Shown: piece after piece, positions 1 to 8,971 of the stretch
Position numbering within the stretch: position 1 is the stretch's first letter
How the letters are laid out: each line of letters begins with the position of its first letter
Assembly: GCF_001307105.1 (NCBI RefSeq)
Contig: NZ_LGYN01000012.1
Coordinates: 372,001 to 436,000, forward strand
Direction of reading: 5' to 3'
DNA length: 64,000 bases
Source: Bacillus australimaris
GTDB taxonomy: Bacteria; Bacillota; Bacilli; Bacillales; Bacillaceae
Translations under genes and position numbers: made by a program
Notes under the pieces: generated by a model
What the model saw: the letters and a program-made list of their open reading frames with translations, nothing else
What the model was told of the DNA's origin: nothing
The model's database searches: none

Positions 1-39
1 CAAAACAGTATTTTATCCTGATCCTGTTTCATCGCCCTT

Positions 40-55
40 ACTGGTATAGACAACT
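40..55. promoter_or_regulatory. Probable NagR (YvoA) operator upstream of nagA
   Basis: The sequence ACTGGTATAGACAACT lies about 55 bases before nagA and resembles the dre-type NagR operators (core TGGTATAGACCA) described for Bacillus. A -10-like TATACT overlaps its right edge at 55-60, but no good -35 is visible. The regulator gene nagR is the third gene of the same operon, so autoregulation relieved by glucosamine-6-phosphate or GlcNAc-6-phosphate is expected. The call rests on motif resemblance only. Confidence 0.6.
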
Positions 56-108
56 ATACTTAAAAAGAGTAAACTTAAGTTATAGATCACGAATAAGGGG
101 GCTCAAAC

Positions 109-1299
109 ATGAGCAGTTCTTTATTACTCTCCAATATTCATATTGTGACAAAGTCAAAGATCATTGAAAACGGTTTTGTCGGTTTACGCGATGGCAAGAT
201 TGACTATATTTCAACATCACCACCGACAGGAAATTATGAAAAAGTATATATTTCCCGGGAAAACTTTTATTTACTTCCCGGAATGATTGATATTCACATC
301 CATGGCGGATATGGTGCAGACATGATGGATGCGACACCAGAAGCGATGAATACACTCGCTGACAATTTACCATCAGAAGGAACGACAAGTTTTTTAGCGA
401 CAACCATCACACAAAATCATCAAGAGATTGAACAAGCACTTAAAAATGTCGCTCAGTGGAAACAAAGTAATGAAGAACAAGCAGGAAGTCAGGCACAATG
501 TCTAGGAATCCACCTCGAAGGTCCATTTATTTCTAAAGATAAGGCAGGGGCACAGCCTGTTCAATGGATTAAACAGCCTGACATCCCGCTTTTTAAAAAA
601 TGGCTTGATGCAGCTGAACAGCTCATTCGAATTGTCACGTTTGCACCTGAGGAAGACACTGATTTTGCTTTTCTTTCCCTGTTGCAGGAAAAGAATATGA
701 TCCCTTCGATTGGACATACGAATGCTCATCATGACATGATCAATTTAGCAGCTGAGCATGGTGCACGACATGTGACGCACCTTTATAATGCTCTAAGCTC
801 GTTTCAGCACCGGGAACCAAATGCTGTAGGTGCTGCTCTTACAAACCAGAACCTTCATACTGAGCTGATCACAGATGGGATCCACTCCCACCCTCTTTCC
901 ATCAAACTTGCGTATTTGGCAAAAGGAAGTGATCATTTAATCATGATTACAGACTCGATGCGCGCAAAAGGGCTCGGGAATGGAACGTATGAATTTGGCG
1001 GTCAGACTGTGACAGTCAGCGGCGAAAAAGCATTACTCGCGGATGGTACACTTGCAGGATCAATCTTGCGAATGAAAGATGGCGTCAAACGAATGAAACA
1101 AATCACAGATTGTAAGTGGACAGAGATAGCAAAGATGACCTCAACCAATGCAGCCACTCAGCTAGGCATTGACCAACAGCTAGGGTCGATTGAAGTTGGA
1201 AAACTAGCAGATTTGGTGATTTGGGATGAATCTTGTGAACTGATGATGACGATCTGCCGTGGACAAATCGTCTTTGAAAAAAAGGAGGCCCGCCACTGA
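109..1299 (+). CDS. nagA: N-acetylglucosamine-6-phosphate deacetylase
   Basis: This 396-residue amidohydrolase-fold enzyme removes acetate from GlcNAc-6-phosphate to give glucosamine-6-phosphate, the first cytoplasmic step in using cell-wall or chitin-derived GlcNAc. Visible motifs are the metal-site HIHGG near residue 64, the HLEGPF loop with its metal-binding glutamate, HTNAHH, HLYNALS, and the catalytic aspartate in MITDSMRAKG. Length matches the family. The start has a strong ribosome site (AAGGGGG) seven bases upstream. It is first in the nagA-nagB-nagR operon and its TGA overlaps the nagB ATG by one base, which suggests coupled translation. An operator-like site lies upstream at 40-55. 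Confidence 0.97.
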   Translation: MSSSLLLSNIHIVTKSKIIENGFVGLRDGKIDYISTSPPTGNYEKVYISRENFYLLPGMIDIHIHGGYGADMMDATPEAMNTLADNLPSEGTTSFLATTITQNHQEIEQALKNVAQWKQSNEEQAGSQAQCLGIHLEGPFISKDKAGAQPVQWIKQPDIPLFKKWLDAAEQLIRIVTFAPEEDTDFAFLSLLQEKNMIPSIGHTNAHHDMINLAAEHGARHVTHLYNALSSFQHREPNAVGAALTNQNLHTELITDGIHSHPLSIKLAYLAKGSDHLIMITDSMRAKGLGNGTYEFGGQTVTVSGEKALLADGTLAGSILRMKDGVKRMKQITDCKWTEIAKMTSTNAATQLGIDQQLGSIEVGKLADLVIWDESCELMMTICRGQIVFEKKEARH

Positions 1300-2024
1300 T
1301 GAACATCATCGAATTAGAAAACAAAGATCAATTAGGAAAAGAAGCCGCTGCCATTATTGCACATGCAATAGCTGCTAAACCCGATACCGTACTCGGCCTA
1401 GCAACGGGCGGTACACCGATTGATACTTACAAAGAGTTAATTCAACTTCATCAAGAGCACCAATTGTCTTTCAAACAAACCAAAACCATTAATTTAGACG
1501 AATATGCAGGACTTGATCCAGAGCACGAAAATAGTTATATGACCTACATGAAACGTCACTTATTTGATCATATTGATCTCCCACAAGATCAGTATTTTCT
1601 TCCAAATGGCGCTGCAGCTCATTTAGAAAAAGAATGCTTAAGATATGATCAGCTCATTCAAGATGTAGGAGGTATTGATCTTCAACTTCTTGGAATTGGT
1701 CAAAATGGACATATCGGTTTTAACGAACCTGGCACCCCTTTTCACTCAAAGACTCATGTTGTGCAATTAGATGAAAACACAAGACAGGCCAATGCAAGGT
1801 ACTTTTCTTCTATTGATGAGGTACCTACACATGCCATCACGATGGGAATTGCGAGCATTCTTTCAAGCAAAAAAATTCTCCTTCTTGCTTCAGGAAAATC
1901 AAAAGCGAAAGTGATACAATATTTAGAACAGACAGAGATTCACCCAGACTTCCCAGCATCTGCACTGAAACTCCATGAAGATGTCACGATTTTAATCGAT
2001 CGAGAAGCTGGTTCACTACGCTAA
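1299..2024 (+). CDS. nagB: Glucosamine-6-phosphate deaminase
   Basis: NagB converts glucosamine-6-phosphate to fructose-6-phosphate and ammonia, sending the amino sugar into glycolysis. The 241-residue protein carries the phosphate-binding ATGGTP near residue 36, NLDEYAG, and the active-site stretch GIGQNGHIGFNEPG. This is the short Gram-positive form, without the allosteric extension of the E. coli enzyme. Its ATG overlaps the nagA stop by one base, and the ribosome site AAAGGAGG sits inside the end of nagA. It is co-transcribed with nagA and nagR and so expected to be under NagR control. Confidence 0.97.
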   Translation: MNIIELENKDQLGKEAAAIIAHAIAAKPDTVLGLATGGTPIDTYKELIQLHQEHQLSFKQTKTINLDEYAGLDPEHENSYMTYMKRHLFDHIDLPQDQYFLPNGAAAHLEKECLRYDQLIQDVGGIDLQLLGIGQNGHIGFNEPGTPFHSKTHVVQLDENTRQANARYFSSIDEVPTHAITMGIASILSSKKILLLASGKSKAKVIQYLEQTEIHPDFPASALKLHEDVTILIDREAGSLR

Positions 2025-2042
2025 ACACGAGAGGATTTTCAC

Positions 2043-2768
2043 ATGTTTATTGATAAGCAGTCACCTATTCCAATGTACCATCAGATTATGGAGAACTTGA
2101 AAAAACAGATTGAGGATGGAACATTAGCACCTGATACACTCATTCCTTCTGAAAGAGAATATGCCGAACGCTTTGGTATTAGTCGAATGACTGTCAGACA
2201 AGCCTTATCGAACCTTGTGAATGAAGGATATTTGTATCGCCAAAAAGGAAAAGGAACATTTGTTAGCCGAAAAAAATTTGAACAGCCCCTTCAAGGCTTA
2301 ACAAGCTTTACCGAGGATATGCGCCAGCGTGGGCTCAAAGCTTCAAGCCAGCTGATTGACTTCAAAAAAACCGCATGTCCAGAGCACTTGCTGCCAGTCT
2401 TACAACTGTCAAATAGCGATGCAGTGTATGAACTAAAACGGATACGCCTTGCCAATGATGAACCGATGGCGATTGAAACGTGCTATATACCTGAAAGATT
2501 TGCAGAAGATTTAACAAAGGAACATTTAGCTGGCTCTTTATATGAATATATAGAAACTCATACGGGCCTTGTCATTGCTCATGCAAAACAGGAGCTTGAA
2601 GCAAATGTTGCCTCGGAGGAAGAAGCACACGTGCTGACTATTTCAAAAGGCGATCCTGTGCTATCAATAGCAAGAACGACTTTTTTTCAACATGACATTC
2701 CATTTGAGTATGTCCTTTCGGTTTATAGAGGGGATCGATATAAACTCATTCATACTATGGAAAGATAA
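2043..2768 (+). CDS. nagR: GntR/HutC-family repressor of GlcNAc utilisation
   Basis: This 241-residue regulator has an N-terminal GntR winged helix (about residues 8-75, including IPSEREYAERFGISRMTVRQ) and a C-terminal UTRA effector domain (about 95-235). It matches NagR (YvoA) of B. subtilis in length, architecture and position directly after nagA-nagB. The family represses nag genes and is released by phosphorylated amino sugars. The ribosome site GAGAGGA is well spaced from the ATG at 2043. The operon ends in a hairpin right after its stop codon. Confidence 0.95.
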   Translation: MFIDKQSPIPMYHQIMENLKKQIEDGTLAPDTLIPSEREYAERFGISRMTVRQALSNLVNEGYLYRQKGKGTFVSRKKFEQPLQGLTSFTEDMRQRGLKASSQLIDFKKTACPEHLLPVLQLSNSDAVYELKRIRLANDEPMAIETCYIPERFAEDLTKEHLAGSLYEYIETHTGLVIAHAKQELEANVASEEEAHVLTISKGDPVLSIARTTFFQHDIPFEYVLSVYRGDRYKLIHTMER

Positions 2769-2802
2769 ACAGTGCCCCCTGAAACGGAGCACTGTTTTTT
2801 AT
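2767..2802 (+). terminator. Terminator of nagA-nagB-nagR
   Basis: Arms AAACAGTGC (2767-2775) and GCACTGTTT (2789-2797) form a hairpin followed by a T run. It begins at the nagR stop codon and also lies just beyond the yvnB stop on the other strand, though the T tract is weaker in that direction. Confidence 0.85.
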
Positions 2803-5800
2803 TTCCTAAGAAATTTTGTTTCATCATCATTTTTTGTATGGATTTTCCATATAGGTGAAATGGATTTTCCTTGAAAACGATCTTTTGCTACAGTGTACCA
2901 ATAATAATCTTCATTTGGCTTTAAGCCCTTCCACTCAAAGCTCGCTTTTTTGCCACTTTTCACGCCTCTGGTTTCACCTAGAAGAACATTTGTATACACA
3001 TTTAATTCAAAATAATTGGTTTTGACAGCTTTCATTTTCGGCGTCAAATCCACATCGATTGAAAATTCATCCTGATCGCCATATGTTTTGGGATCATAGA
3101 AATGCTCTTGATTCAAATAAGGTGAGTATGTCGTAAAATGAAGCTGATTTTTTTCTTGATCGGCTGTTATCACCCTCATAAACCCTTGACCACCTTCAGG
3201 TCCTGACTGATAATCGGCGAGTATTTGATATACTTTCCTGTCTACTTTTCCATCATGGTCATCATCAAGCTCATCTACTTTCCTGCTTGCTCCGTGGTAG
3301 TGGCCGCTAAATACTGCCACAATATTAGGATGGCGTTTCACCACTTGGTGGAAAATGAGATCGCCAATCGGGCTTCGGTTGCCACTCACTAACAAATACT
3401 CATGGAAATTTAATATGACGATACGATCTGGATGCTCAGAAATCACACGATTTAACCAATCAATTTCATCTTGCTTAATCCCCCAGCCCATATACACCAT
3501 CATATAATCATTGCCGCCCGCAGAAATGAGATCGTAATGGCCTTTATTGTTTAGATAGGATTCACCATAGTAAGGTTTTTCTGCAAAGCGTTTCTCTCCG
3601 AAATATTTCCCGTATTCTGCATAAAAACCGTCCTTGTGTCTCACATCATGATTTCCCGCTAAAACACCATAAGGAATGTGATTGTCATCTAATACACGCA
3701 TAAATGTATCTGCCCGGTGCCATTGCTTATCCTTTGAATCATCCACAATATCGCCTGTATGGAACACATATTGAATGTTTAATTTCTCCCTCTGATCTCT
3801 GATCCATTCGACCATTTGTTTAAAGATATGAGGATAGCTTTTTGCATAATATTGAGTGTCAGACATCCATATCATCTTATATGGCTTATGCGATTTGCTG
3901 ATTTCATCCTGCACAAGCAGATCAAACGTTTGATTCTTCATGTACTGTCTGACTGACAGCAACCCCTTCAGGTAAAACTCCTTTTGATCCTTGGCAAAGT
4001 GTTGAATGATTTTATCCCACTTTTCCTGTTGGTGATTCCATGCGTACATTGTCACCTTTCTCCCTGACAATGAACTCCCTTTCCACACAGCTTCGACGAC
4101 ATCCTTTTCACGTACGCCATGATGAACTTTGATTTGAAAACGATGATAGGGAAAACGTTGTAAATCCCTCGTTTCAACTGTCTTCCCATCAACAAATGCA
4201 ATGCGGTTTCTCTCTTGATCAGAAAAGCTCATTTCTCCTCTTTGGAAGAAACCCTTTGGCGGTTCTGTCTCTGCCGCATATTTAAAAATCTTCATTGAAG
4301 GATGCAGTGATGTGTATTGATAAGCACGATAAAAAGAGTAATCTAATGTATCATTCGTTGGATCCTTTGTTAGCACAGTTTGCTTTGATGATTTCATTTT
4401 TGTCTTATCTGCCACCCGTTCTGGTGTCTCAGGATGTTCATGGACGGTTTTGAACTCCTTTTTCAGCGTCGACAGGTTCCCAGCAGCATCTTTTGCTTTG
4501 ATCGTAAACGTGTGCTTCCCAGGCTCTAATTCGCTAGAGGACGTCTGATATGGCAAAGAAACTGGTTTGCCATCTACAAATGCCTTCAATTCCTCTATGT
4601 CACTCCAGCGATCAGTAACCTTTGCTTTTAATGTAAAGGCTCCTTTGTATTGATCCTTTGCTTTTACATTGGTCTTGATTCTCGGACCCGTGTTATCCAC
4701 TTTCACACGTACTGAAGCATGCTCGTCTGAGGTTTTGGCCTCAATTAGATGCGGCCCTTCTTTCATCCTTCTTGTGTCCCACTTCATATAGGTTGAAACA
4801 TAAGCCTCTTTTGGGATCTCAAATTGAAACGTTCTGACTTTTTTGGCGTTCCCGCCATCTCCCATTCTCCATTCTTTTTGCGGTTTCGCATTGATTGGAA
4901 AAATTTGTGTCCCATTCGATAAGATCATCCTGACATTCTTCAATTCAAAATCATCATGATTCTCTCCAGGCAACCGGTCCATCGGAGAAGACTTCGTGCC
5001 GGCATGGAAGGAAATCGTTTGAGGACCTGCCTTTTTTATCTCTTCTTCTGGTATCGGTATTGTATAGGTACGATACACTTTTGTCGAATCATCAAAAATA
5101 GAAAGTAAACGCTTACCTATAGACACACCATTTCTAAAATATAAATTTGTCCCTTTGACATCAAATGCGATATATGGATCTGCTTCAAGGGCAGAAGATA
5201 CTTGTTGATTCCGCTTTCCATCTATCAGCAATTCGATGCTTTTTTTCTGATCAGATGTTGCCTTTAATGAAAATAACCCTGAAACTGTATCTCCTTCTTC
5301 CACATTGAATCGGAGGCCATGGGCTTTGCTAATCTGCTCCACATCAATCGTTTTTTTCAACGTCATGGCTTCATTTTCGCCATCTGATGCTTCAAGCTGA
5401 TATTCCAATTGTTCCTTACCAATCAACTCAGGCGAATAAATAATATGATGAAATAATCGGTCATTATGATCTTTTTGCAGAAGGATTTCCTTGAAAGCCT
5501 CTTTTCGATTCGTTCGATAGCGCAGTTTGACGGTTTTCACGACCTGATCATCCTGGACATCTGCTTTAATCTCTACGCTTTCAGTTGGTTTCACCGGTTT
5601 CCTTACCGTCATATCTTCAATCACGGGTTTATGGATATCTTGAGAAATGTCCTTTTTCTCAGATGGAATTTGTGCTTTTAACACTTTTCCTGGAGTAGGT
5701 TCTTCTTCAATTTTCGAGATCAGCTTCATCTGCGTAGTACCATCCATTGGATATTTGAACAGCAAGGATTTATGCTCGCTAAACCATGATGGCTTCAAAC

Positions 5801-6653
5801 GAAATGCAGCAGAAGAAATCTCTTCACCTATATTTGTTGTGATCGAGACAAGACGAGATTTAGAGTTGGACAACCCCTTGCTCTCGATAATGGATAGATG
5901 CTCGCCCTCTTTTAATTGGCTTTTGTACATGGCATTAAAGTCCGCTGCAGTTAAATGCTCCTGCCCTTTTTTTCTCAGCCAGAAAACATACGGTTTTCCA
6001 GGTGAAATGGTGACTGGATTTGCGTGAAAGGAGTACACATCATCCATTTCGATACCTTGCGTGGGATTACGGTAGCGGAGCTGATAATGTTTAAGAGAAA
6101 TAGGCGCATGTGTCGTGTTATACACTTCGATAAATTCAAAGGCATCTTTGCCTTTTCTGTTTTTTGAATTGACGACAATTTCTGTGATGAATAAGTCCGG
6201 AATATGCGAAAGATCCTCTTCAAAACCATTTAAATGAACAGATTGCTCTGCCGTTTTGATCACAGATTTTTGCGTAAGGAACTCTGTATAGTAACGAACG
6301 GTCGGATTCCATAATTGATCTGGCGGAATTTTCGCTGTAAATTCAGGCTTCATCCCTGGTAACCGTTCCATTGGAATCAACCGGTACCCAAGTTCATCAC
6401 TTTGTTTATAATACAAGTTCGCAGACAAAATCTGTTCTTGGTCGCTAATCGACGCACGAAACTGAAGATCACGGCTTTTCCCTTGAACCGGACGGACGTC
6501 CACATGAAACTGGTCAAAGATAAAAGGAGAAAAAGGCTTGTCCGGTAAATTCACTTCTGTTTGAAGAAAAGGGCCTGCAGAAGCAGGCTGACTGAAACAA
6601 AAAAGAATGATAAAAAAACATAAAAGCATAATTTGTCTGCTCACGTTCACCAT
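2799..6653 (-). CDS. yvnB: Giant exported metallophosphoesterase with lamin-tail domain
   Basis: This 1284-residue secreted protein resembles B. subtilis YvnB (about 1289 residues). A signal peptide occupies about residues 1-26. A lamin-tail-like domain (around 150-260, LFITEIVVNSKNRKGKDAFEF region) is followed by several Ig or bacterial-Ig-like segments. A calcineurin-type phosphoesterase lies around 925-1170, with motifs MSDTQYY, HTGDIVDD, AGNHDV and FSGHYHG. A fibronectin-III-like tail ends the protein. The substrate is unknown; members of this architecture are annotated only as exported phosphohydrolases. The ATG at 6653 has the ribosome site GGGAGG. The gene stands alone between terminators. 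Confidence 0.9.
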   Translation of the reverse strand: MVNVSRQIMLLCFFIILFCFSQPASAGPFLQTEVNLPDKPFSPFIFDQFHVDVRPVQGKSRDLQFRASISDQEQILSANLYYKQSDELGYRLIPMERLPGMKPEFTAKIPPDQLWNPTVRYYTEFLTQKSVIKTAEQSVHLNGFEEDLSHIPDLFITEIVVNSKNRKGKDAFEFIEVYNTTHAPISLKHYQLRYRNPTQGIEMDDVYSFHANPVTISPGKPYVFWLRKKGQEHLTAADFNAMYKSQLKEGEHLSIIESKGLSNSKSRLVSITTNIGEEISSAAFRLKPSWFSEHKSLLFKYPMDGTTQMKLISKIEEEPTPGKVLKAQIPSEKKDISQDIHKPVIEDMTVRKPVKPTESVEIKADVQDDQVVKTVKLRYRTNRKEAFKEILLQKDHNDRLFHHIIYSPELIGKEQLEYQLEASDGENEAMTLKKTIDVEQISKAHGLRFNVEEGDTVSGLFSLKATSDQKKSIELLIDGKRNQQVSSALEADPYIAFDVKGTNLYFRNGVSIGKRLLSIFDDSTKVYRTYTIPIPEEEIKKAGPQTISFHAGTKSSPMDRLPGENHDDFELKNVRMILSNGTQIFPINAKPQKEWRMGDGGNAKKVRTFQFEIPKEAYVSTYMKWDTRRMKEGPHLIEAKTSDEHASVRVKVDNTGPRIKTNVKAKDQYKGAFTLKAKVTDRWSDIEELKAFVDGKPVSLPYQTSSSELEPGKHTFTIKAKDAAGNLSTLKKEFKTVHEHPETPERVADKTKMKSSKQTVLTKDPTNDTLDYSFYRAYQYTSLHPSMKIFKYAAETEPPKGFFQRGEMSFSDQERNRIAFVDGKTVETRDLQRFPYHRFQIKVHHGVREKDVVEAVWKGSSLSGRKVTMYAWNHQQEKWDKIIQHFAKDQKEFYLKGLLSVRQYMKNQTFDLLVQDEISKSHKPYKMIWMSDTQYYAKSYPHIFKQMVEWIRDQREKLNIQYVFHTGDIVDDSKDKQWHRADTFMRVLDDNHIPYGVLAGNHDVRHKDGFYAEYGKYFGEKRFAEKPYYGESYLNNKGHYDLISAGGNDYMMVYMGWGIKQDEIDWLNRVISEHPDRIVILNFHEYLLVSGNRSPIGDLIFHQVVKRHPNIVAVFSGHYHGASRKVDELDDDHDGKVDRKVYQILADYQSGPEGGQGFMRVITADQEKNQLHFTTYSPYLNQEHFYDPKTYGDQDEFSIDVDLTPKMKAVKTNYFELNVYTNVLLGETRGVKSGKKASFEWKGLKPNEDYYWYTVAKDRFQGKSISPIWKIHTKNDDETKFLRK

Positions 6654-6738
6654 CTTGCACCGCCTCCCTTCGGATATTGTGTCTCCTGAAGGTGGTTTTT
6701 ATGTCAGATGGAACGGAGAAATGATACAATTTTGCACG

Positions 6739-6770
6739 AAAAAACCGTTAGCTTTTTTTCGCTAACGGCT
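6739..6770 (-). terminator. Terminator of yvlABCD, overlapping the yvlD stop
   Basis: On the minus strand AGCCGTTAGC pairs with GCTAACGGTT and is followed by a T run. The 5' arm is the last codons of yvlD and the stop TAA is inside the 3' arm, so the terminator is built from the gene end. Confidence 0.9.
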
Positions 6771-7134
6771 CTACAATTCCTTTTTGTATCAACAGATGGA
6801 AAATGGATAAAATGACAGCCATCCAAATGGCCGTACCGAACCCATCAATGTTAAAACTATCGCCCATAAAGCTCGATGTCATCATCAGTGTAATGGCATT
6901 GATGACAAACAAGAACAATCCTAGTGAAAGGACGGTCACTGGAAGCGTTAAAATGATCAAAAACGGCTTCACTAAAATATTGAGCAAGGACAAAATGATA
7001 CTTGCCACAATGGCAGCGCCAAATCCTTCAATATAAACACTCCCGAGTCCTGGCAGAATACCCGAATCAAAATATCCAGCAATGACGATTAAAAGTAATG
7101 CATTTACGAAAATACTGACGATCCATCTAAGCAT
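6748..7134 (-). CDS. yvlD: Phage-holin-superfamily (YvlD) membrane protein
   Basis: The 128-residue hydrophobic protein has four predicted membrane segments with family-typical glycines (GILPGLGSVYIEGFGAAI; LLNILVKPFL) and matches the YvlD/DUF360 family. Its biochemical role is unknown. The start ATG follows the yvlC stop codon with no gap, so it is the last gene of the translationally packed yvlA-yvlB-yvlC-yvlD operon. The SigW-type promoter upstream of yvlA places it in the antibiotic and envelope-stress response. Confidence 0.9.
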   Translation of the reverse strand: MLRWIVSIFVNALLLIVIAGYFDSGILPGLGSVYIEGFGAAIVASIILSLLNILVKPFLIILTLPVTVLSLGLFLFVINAITLMMTSSFMGDSFNIDGFGTAIWMAVILSIFHLLIQKGIVEPLAKKS

Positions 7135-7329
7135 TTAATTAGTGCCTTCTTCCGGAACAACAAAATACCAGATGAAGTAGATCAGGAAGATCGGCATAAA
7201 TGCTGTCAAAAATCCGATGATGACGGTTAAAATGCGAAGCAGGGATGCATCCACACTTAAGTATTCCGCAAGTCCACCAACAACACCCGCTATTTTTTTA
7301 TCTGTTGCTGAACGATAAAGTTTCTTCAT
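7135..7329 (-). CDS. yvlC: PspC-domain small membrane protein
   Basis: This 64-residue protein is essentially one PspC domain: [25 protein letters not shown] precedes a long hydrophobic stretch at about residues 33-57. PspC proteins are membrane partners in phage-shock-type envelope-stress responses; the partner here is not evident. A good ribosome site (AAGGAGTG) precedes the ATG at 7329. It lies between yvlB and yvlD in the stress operon. Confidence 0.92.
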   Translation of the reverse strand: MKKLYRSATDKKIAGVVGGLAEYLSVDASLLRILTVIIGFLTAFMPIFLIYFIWYFVVPEEGTN

Positions 7330-7335
7330 GTAGAA

Positions 7336-8427
7336 TCACTCCTTGTCTGATTGGTGCTTTACTTGTATTGATCCTGTTTTTGTTTCTGCAAAAATGGATA
7401 TACTGTGCACTGCTTGTTGATTGGCTTTGATCATTTTCTCTTTTTGTAATGTTTCATTTTTCTCTTTAATCATCTCTGCATCAAGTAAATCGTGAGAGAT
7501 AGACCCGAGATTGCTTTTCAGCTCAGCGGTTACTGCACACGCCCGCGGGATTTGAACGTCCACACTTCCTGTTGTCGTTTTCGCATAGATGGAACGGCAA
7601 TTTTCATCTGACAGCTGAACAGCAATATTTCCGTTAAAGCTTTGAGCATCAATTGATTCACTTTTCCCGCGCAGGTCTATAAGCCCATTAATGGTTTCTA
7701 CTTCAATCATACCACACTCGTGATCTGCCAGTTTAATTTGTCCGTTTGCTGTTTCGATTCCGACTTTTTCTGCCTGTAACGAGGCAAAAGAGACAACACC
7801 ATTTGTCGTTTTTGCAGCAAGTTCTTTTGTCTTTAGCTTTTCCCCGCGAATCGGCCCATTAAACAGCTTGACCTTGATCTTATCGTATTGGATACGCGGT
7901 ACGTATAAAGTGACATTGACTTTCATCGTCTTCTTTTCGGTTCGGATGAAAAATTTATCCCCTTCAAGCCCGCAGTCCAATTGATTGAGAAATTGCTGTC
8001 TTGCCTGCTCTCCGTCCTCTGCACGGTAGATTTTCGCATGACACTCTGCTCGAATATCGCCATCGTCCCAAGGCATGACGTTGAGGCTGCCATTCGCCAA
8101 TTGAATATCTAAATGAGAGAGCGAGGCGTCTTTGAACTGAAAAATGTGCTCAACATCGACTGACTGTCCAAAGTTCAAATCTAGATCAACGTCTTTGACT
8201 TTTTTCACCGCAGAATCTAACCAGCCAAACAGTTTTGCTCCAAGGTTTTCAGTGCCGTTTCCTTTGCTATCTGCTCCAGCTTTTTCTTCATGAAAAGTGT
8301 GCTCAGCTGTGGACTTCTCTAATGAGACAGACTGACCTTCTTCTAGTTTTTCCAGCAGCGTAATCGCTTCTTTTGCTGATAATACCCCGTCTTCTACTAA
8401 TTTTAAAATTCGTTCTTTTTCATTCAT
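7336..8427 (-). CDS. yvlB: DUF4097 beta-helix-like protein of the envelope-stress operon
   Basis: The 363-residue protein starts with a short helical SHOCT-like/DUF1700-like segment (MNEKERILKLVEDGVLSAKEA) and continues into a DUF4097 domain (about 110-360). That domain has repeating short strands such as AKTTNGVVSFASL, ETANGQIKLAD and ETINGLIDLRG, as in putative adhesin/beta-helix proteins. No signal peptide or membrane segment is seen, so it is probably cytoplasmic or membrane-associated through YvlC. The yvlB stop and yvlC start are separated by six bases. Confidence 0.92.
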   Translation of the reverse strand: MNEKERILKLVEDGVLSAKEAITLLEKLEEGQSVSLEKSTAEHTFHEEKAGADSKGNGTENLGAKLFGWLDSAVKKVKDVDLDLNFGQSVDVEHIFQFKDASLSHLDIQLANGSLNVMPWDDGDIRAECHAKIYRAEDGEQARQQFLNQLDCGLEGDKFFIRTEKKTMKVNVTLYVPRIQYDKIKVKLFNGPIRGEKLKTKELAAKTTNGVVSFASLQAEKVGIETANGQIKLADHECGMIEVETINGLIDLRGKSESIDAQSFNGNIAVQLSDENCRSIYAKTTTGSVDVQIPRACAVTAELKSNLGSISHDLLDAEMIKEKNETLQKEKMIKANQQAVHSISIFAETKTGSIQVKHQSDKE

Positions 8428-8438
8428 ACAAAGCCCTC

Positions 8439-8774
8439 CTACGATTTGATAGATTGAAGTACTTTAATACCTTGAATGATATTCCAAATGAGAGAGATCA
8501 AAAAGCCAATGGCTACTAAAAAGGACAAGATGAACACCGTCATGACTGGAATGAGCGAGTCGTTTGCCTGTGTCGCCAATAAAAATGGGATAGACCCAAA
8601 GACCAAAATAACACACGCTGCGACTGGCAAAAGATGTGACCATAATGCCCGCAGCGCATGTCGTTTCGTTTCCTTTTGATCTACTACAAAAAACGCCACG
8701 ATCGGTACAATAAACGGCATAAATAAAACACTAAAATAACAAATAGATGCAATGATCGACTGATCTCTATTCAT
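8439..8774 (-). CDS. yvlA: DUF4870-type membrane protein, first gene of yvlABCD
   Basis: About 111 residues with three or four membrane segments (SIICYFSVLFMPFIVPIVAFFV; LLPVAACVILVFGSIPFLL; MTVFILSFLVAIGFLISLIWNII). The start is placed at the ATG at 8774 because AAGGAG sits nine bases before it; a more upstream ATG at 8792 coincides with this ribosome site. It is 11 bases from yvlB and is the first gene behind the SigW promoter at 8816-8842. Function unknown. Confidence 0.85.
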   Translation of the reverse strand: MNRDQSIIASICYFSVLFMPFIVPIVAFFVVDQKETKRHALRALWSHLLPVAACVILVFGSIPFLLATQANDSLIPVMTVFILSFLVAIGFLISLIWNIIQGIKVLQSIKS

Positions 8775-8815
8775 ATATATTCGCTCCTTCATAACGAAAA
8801 TTCCTTTCTAATTCA

Positions 8816-8842
8816 TACGTTTATTGCGTATAAAAAGTTTCA
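8816..8842 (-). promoter_or_regulatory. SigW promoter of yvlABCD
   Basis: On the minus strand TGAAAC (8842-8837), 17 bases, then CGTA (8819-8816) is an exact match to the SigW consensus. It lies about 40 bases upstream of the yvlA start. The yvlABCD operon is a known SigW target in B. subtilis, which agrees. Confidence 0.9.
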
Positions 8843-8971
8843 AAATCATTCGATTTACATATGACCTTAGACACAAATTATTTCTTTTTGCACCTAAGTG
8901 TAGATTCTTCACAGATTACCCTTTAAAATATGTTGAAAAGATGGTGATTATCATTATAGGGGGTAATTATT

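Noticed and set aside
6748-7134. yvlD as a sign of a prophage (holin-like annotation)
   Set aside because: The holin-superfamily label comes only from four membrane segments; the gene is a standard member of the yvlABCD operon and there are no phage genes nearby.
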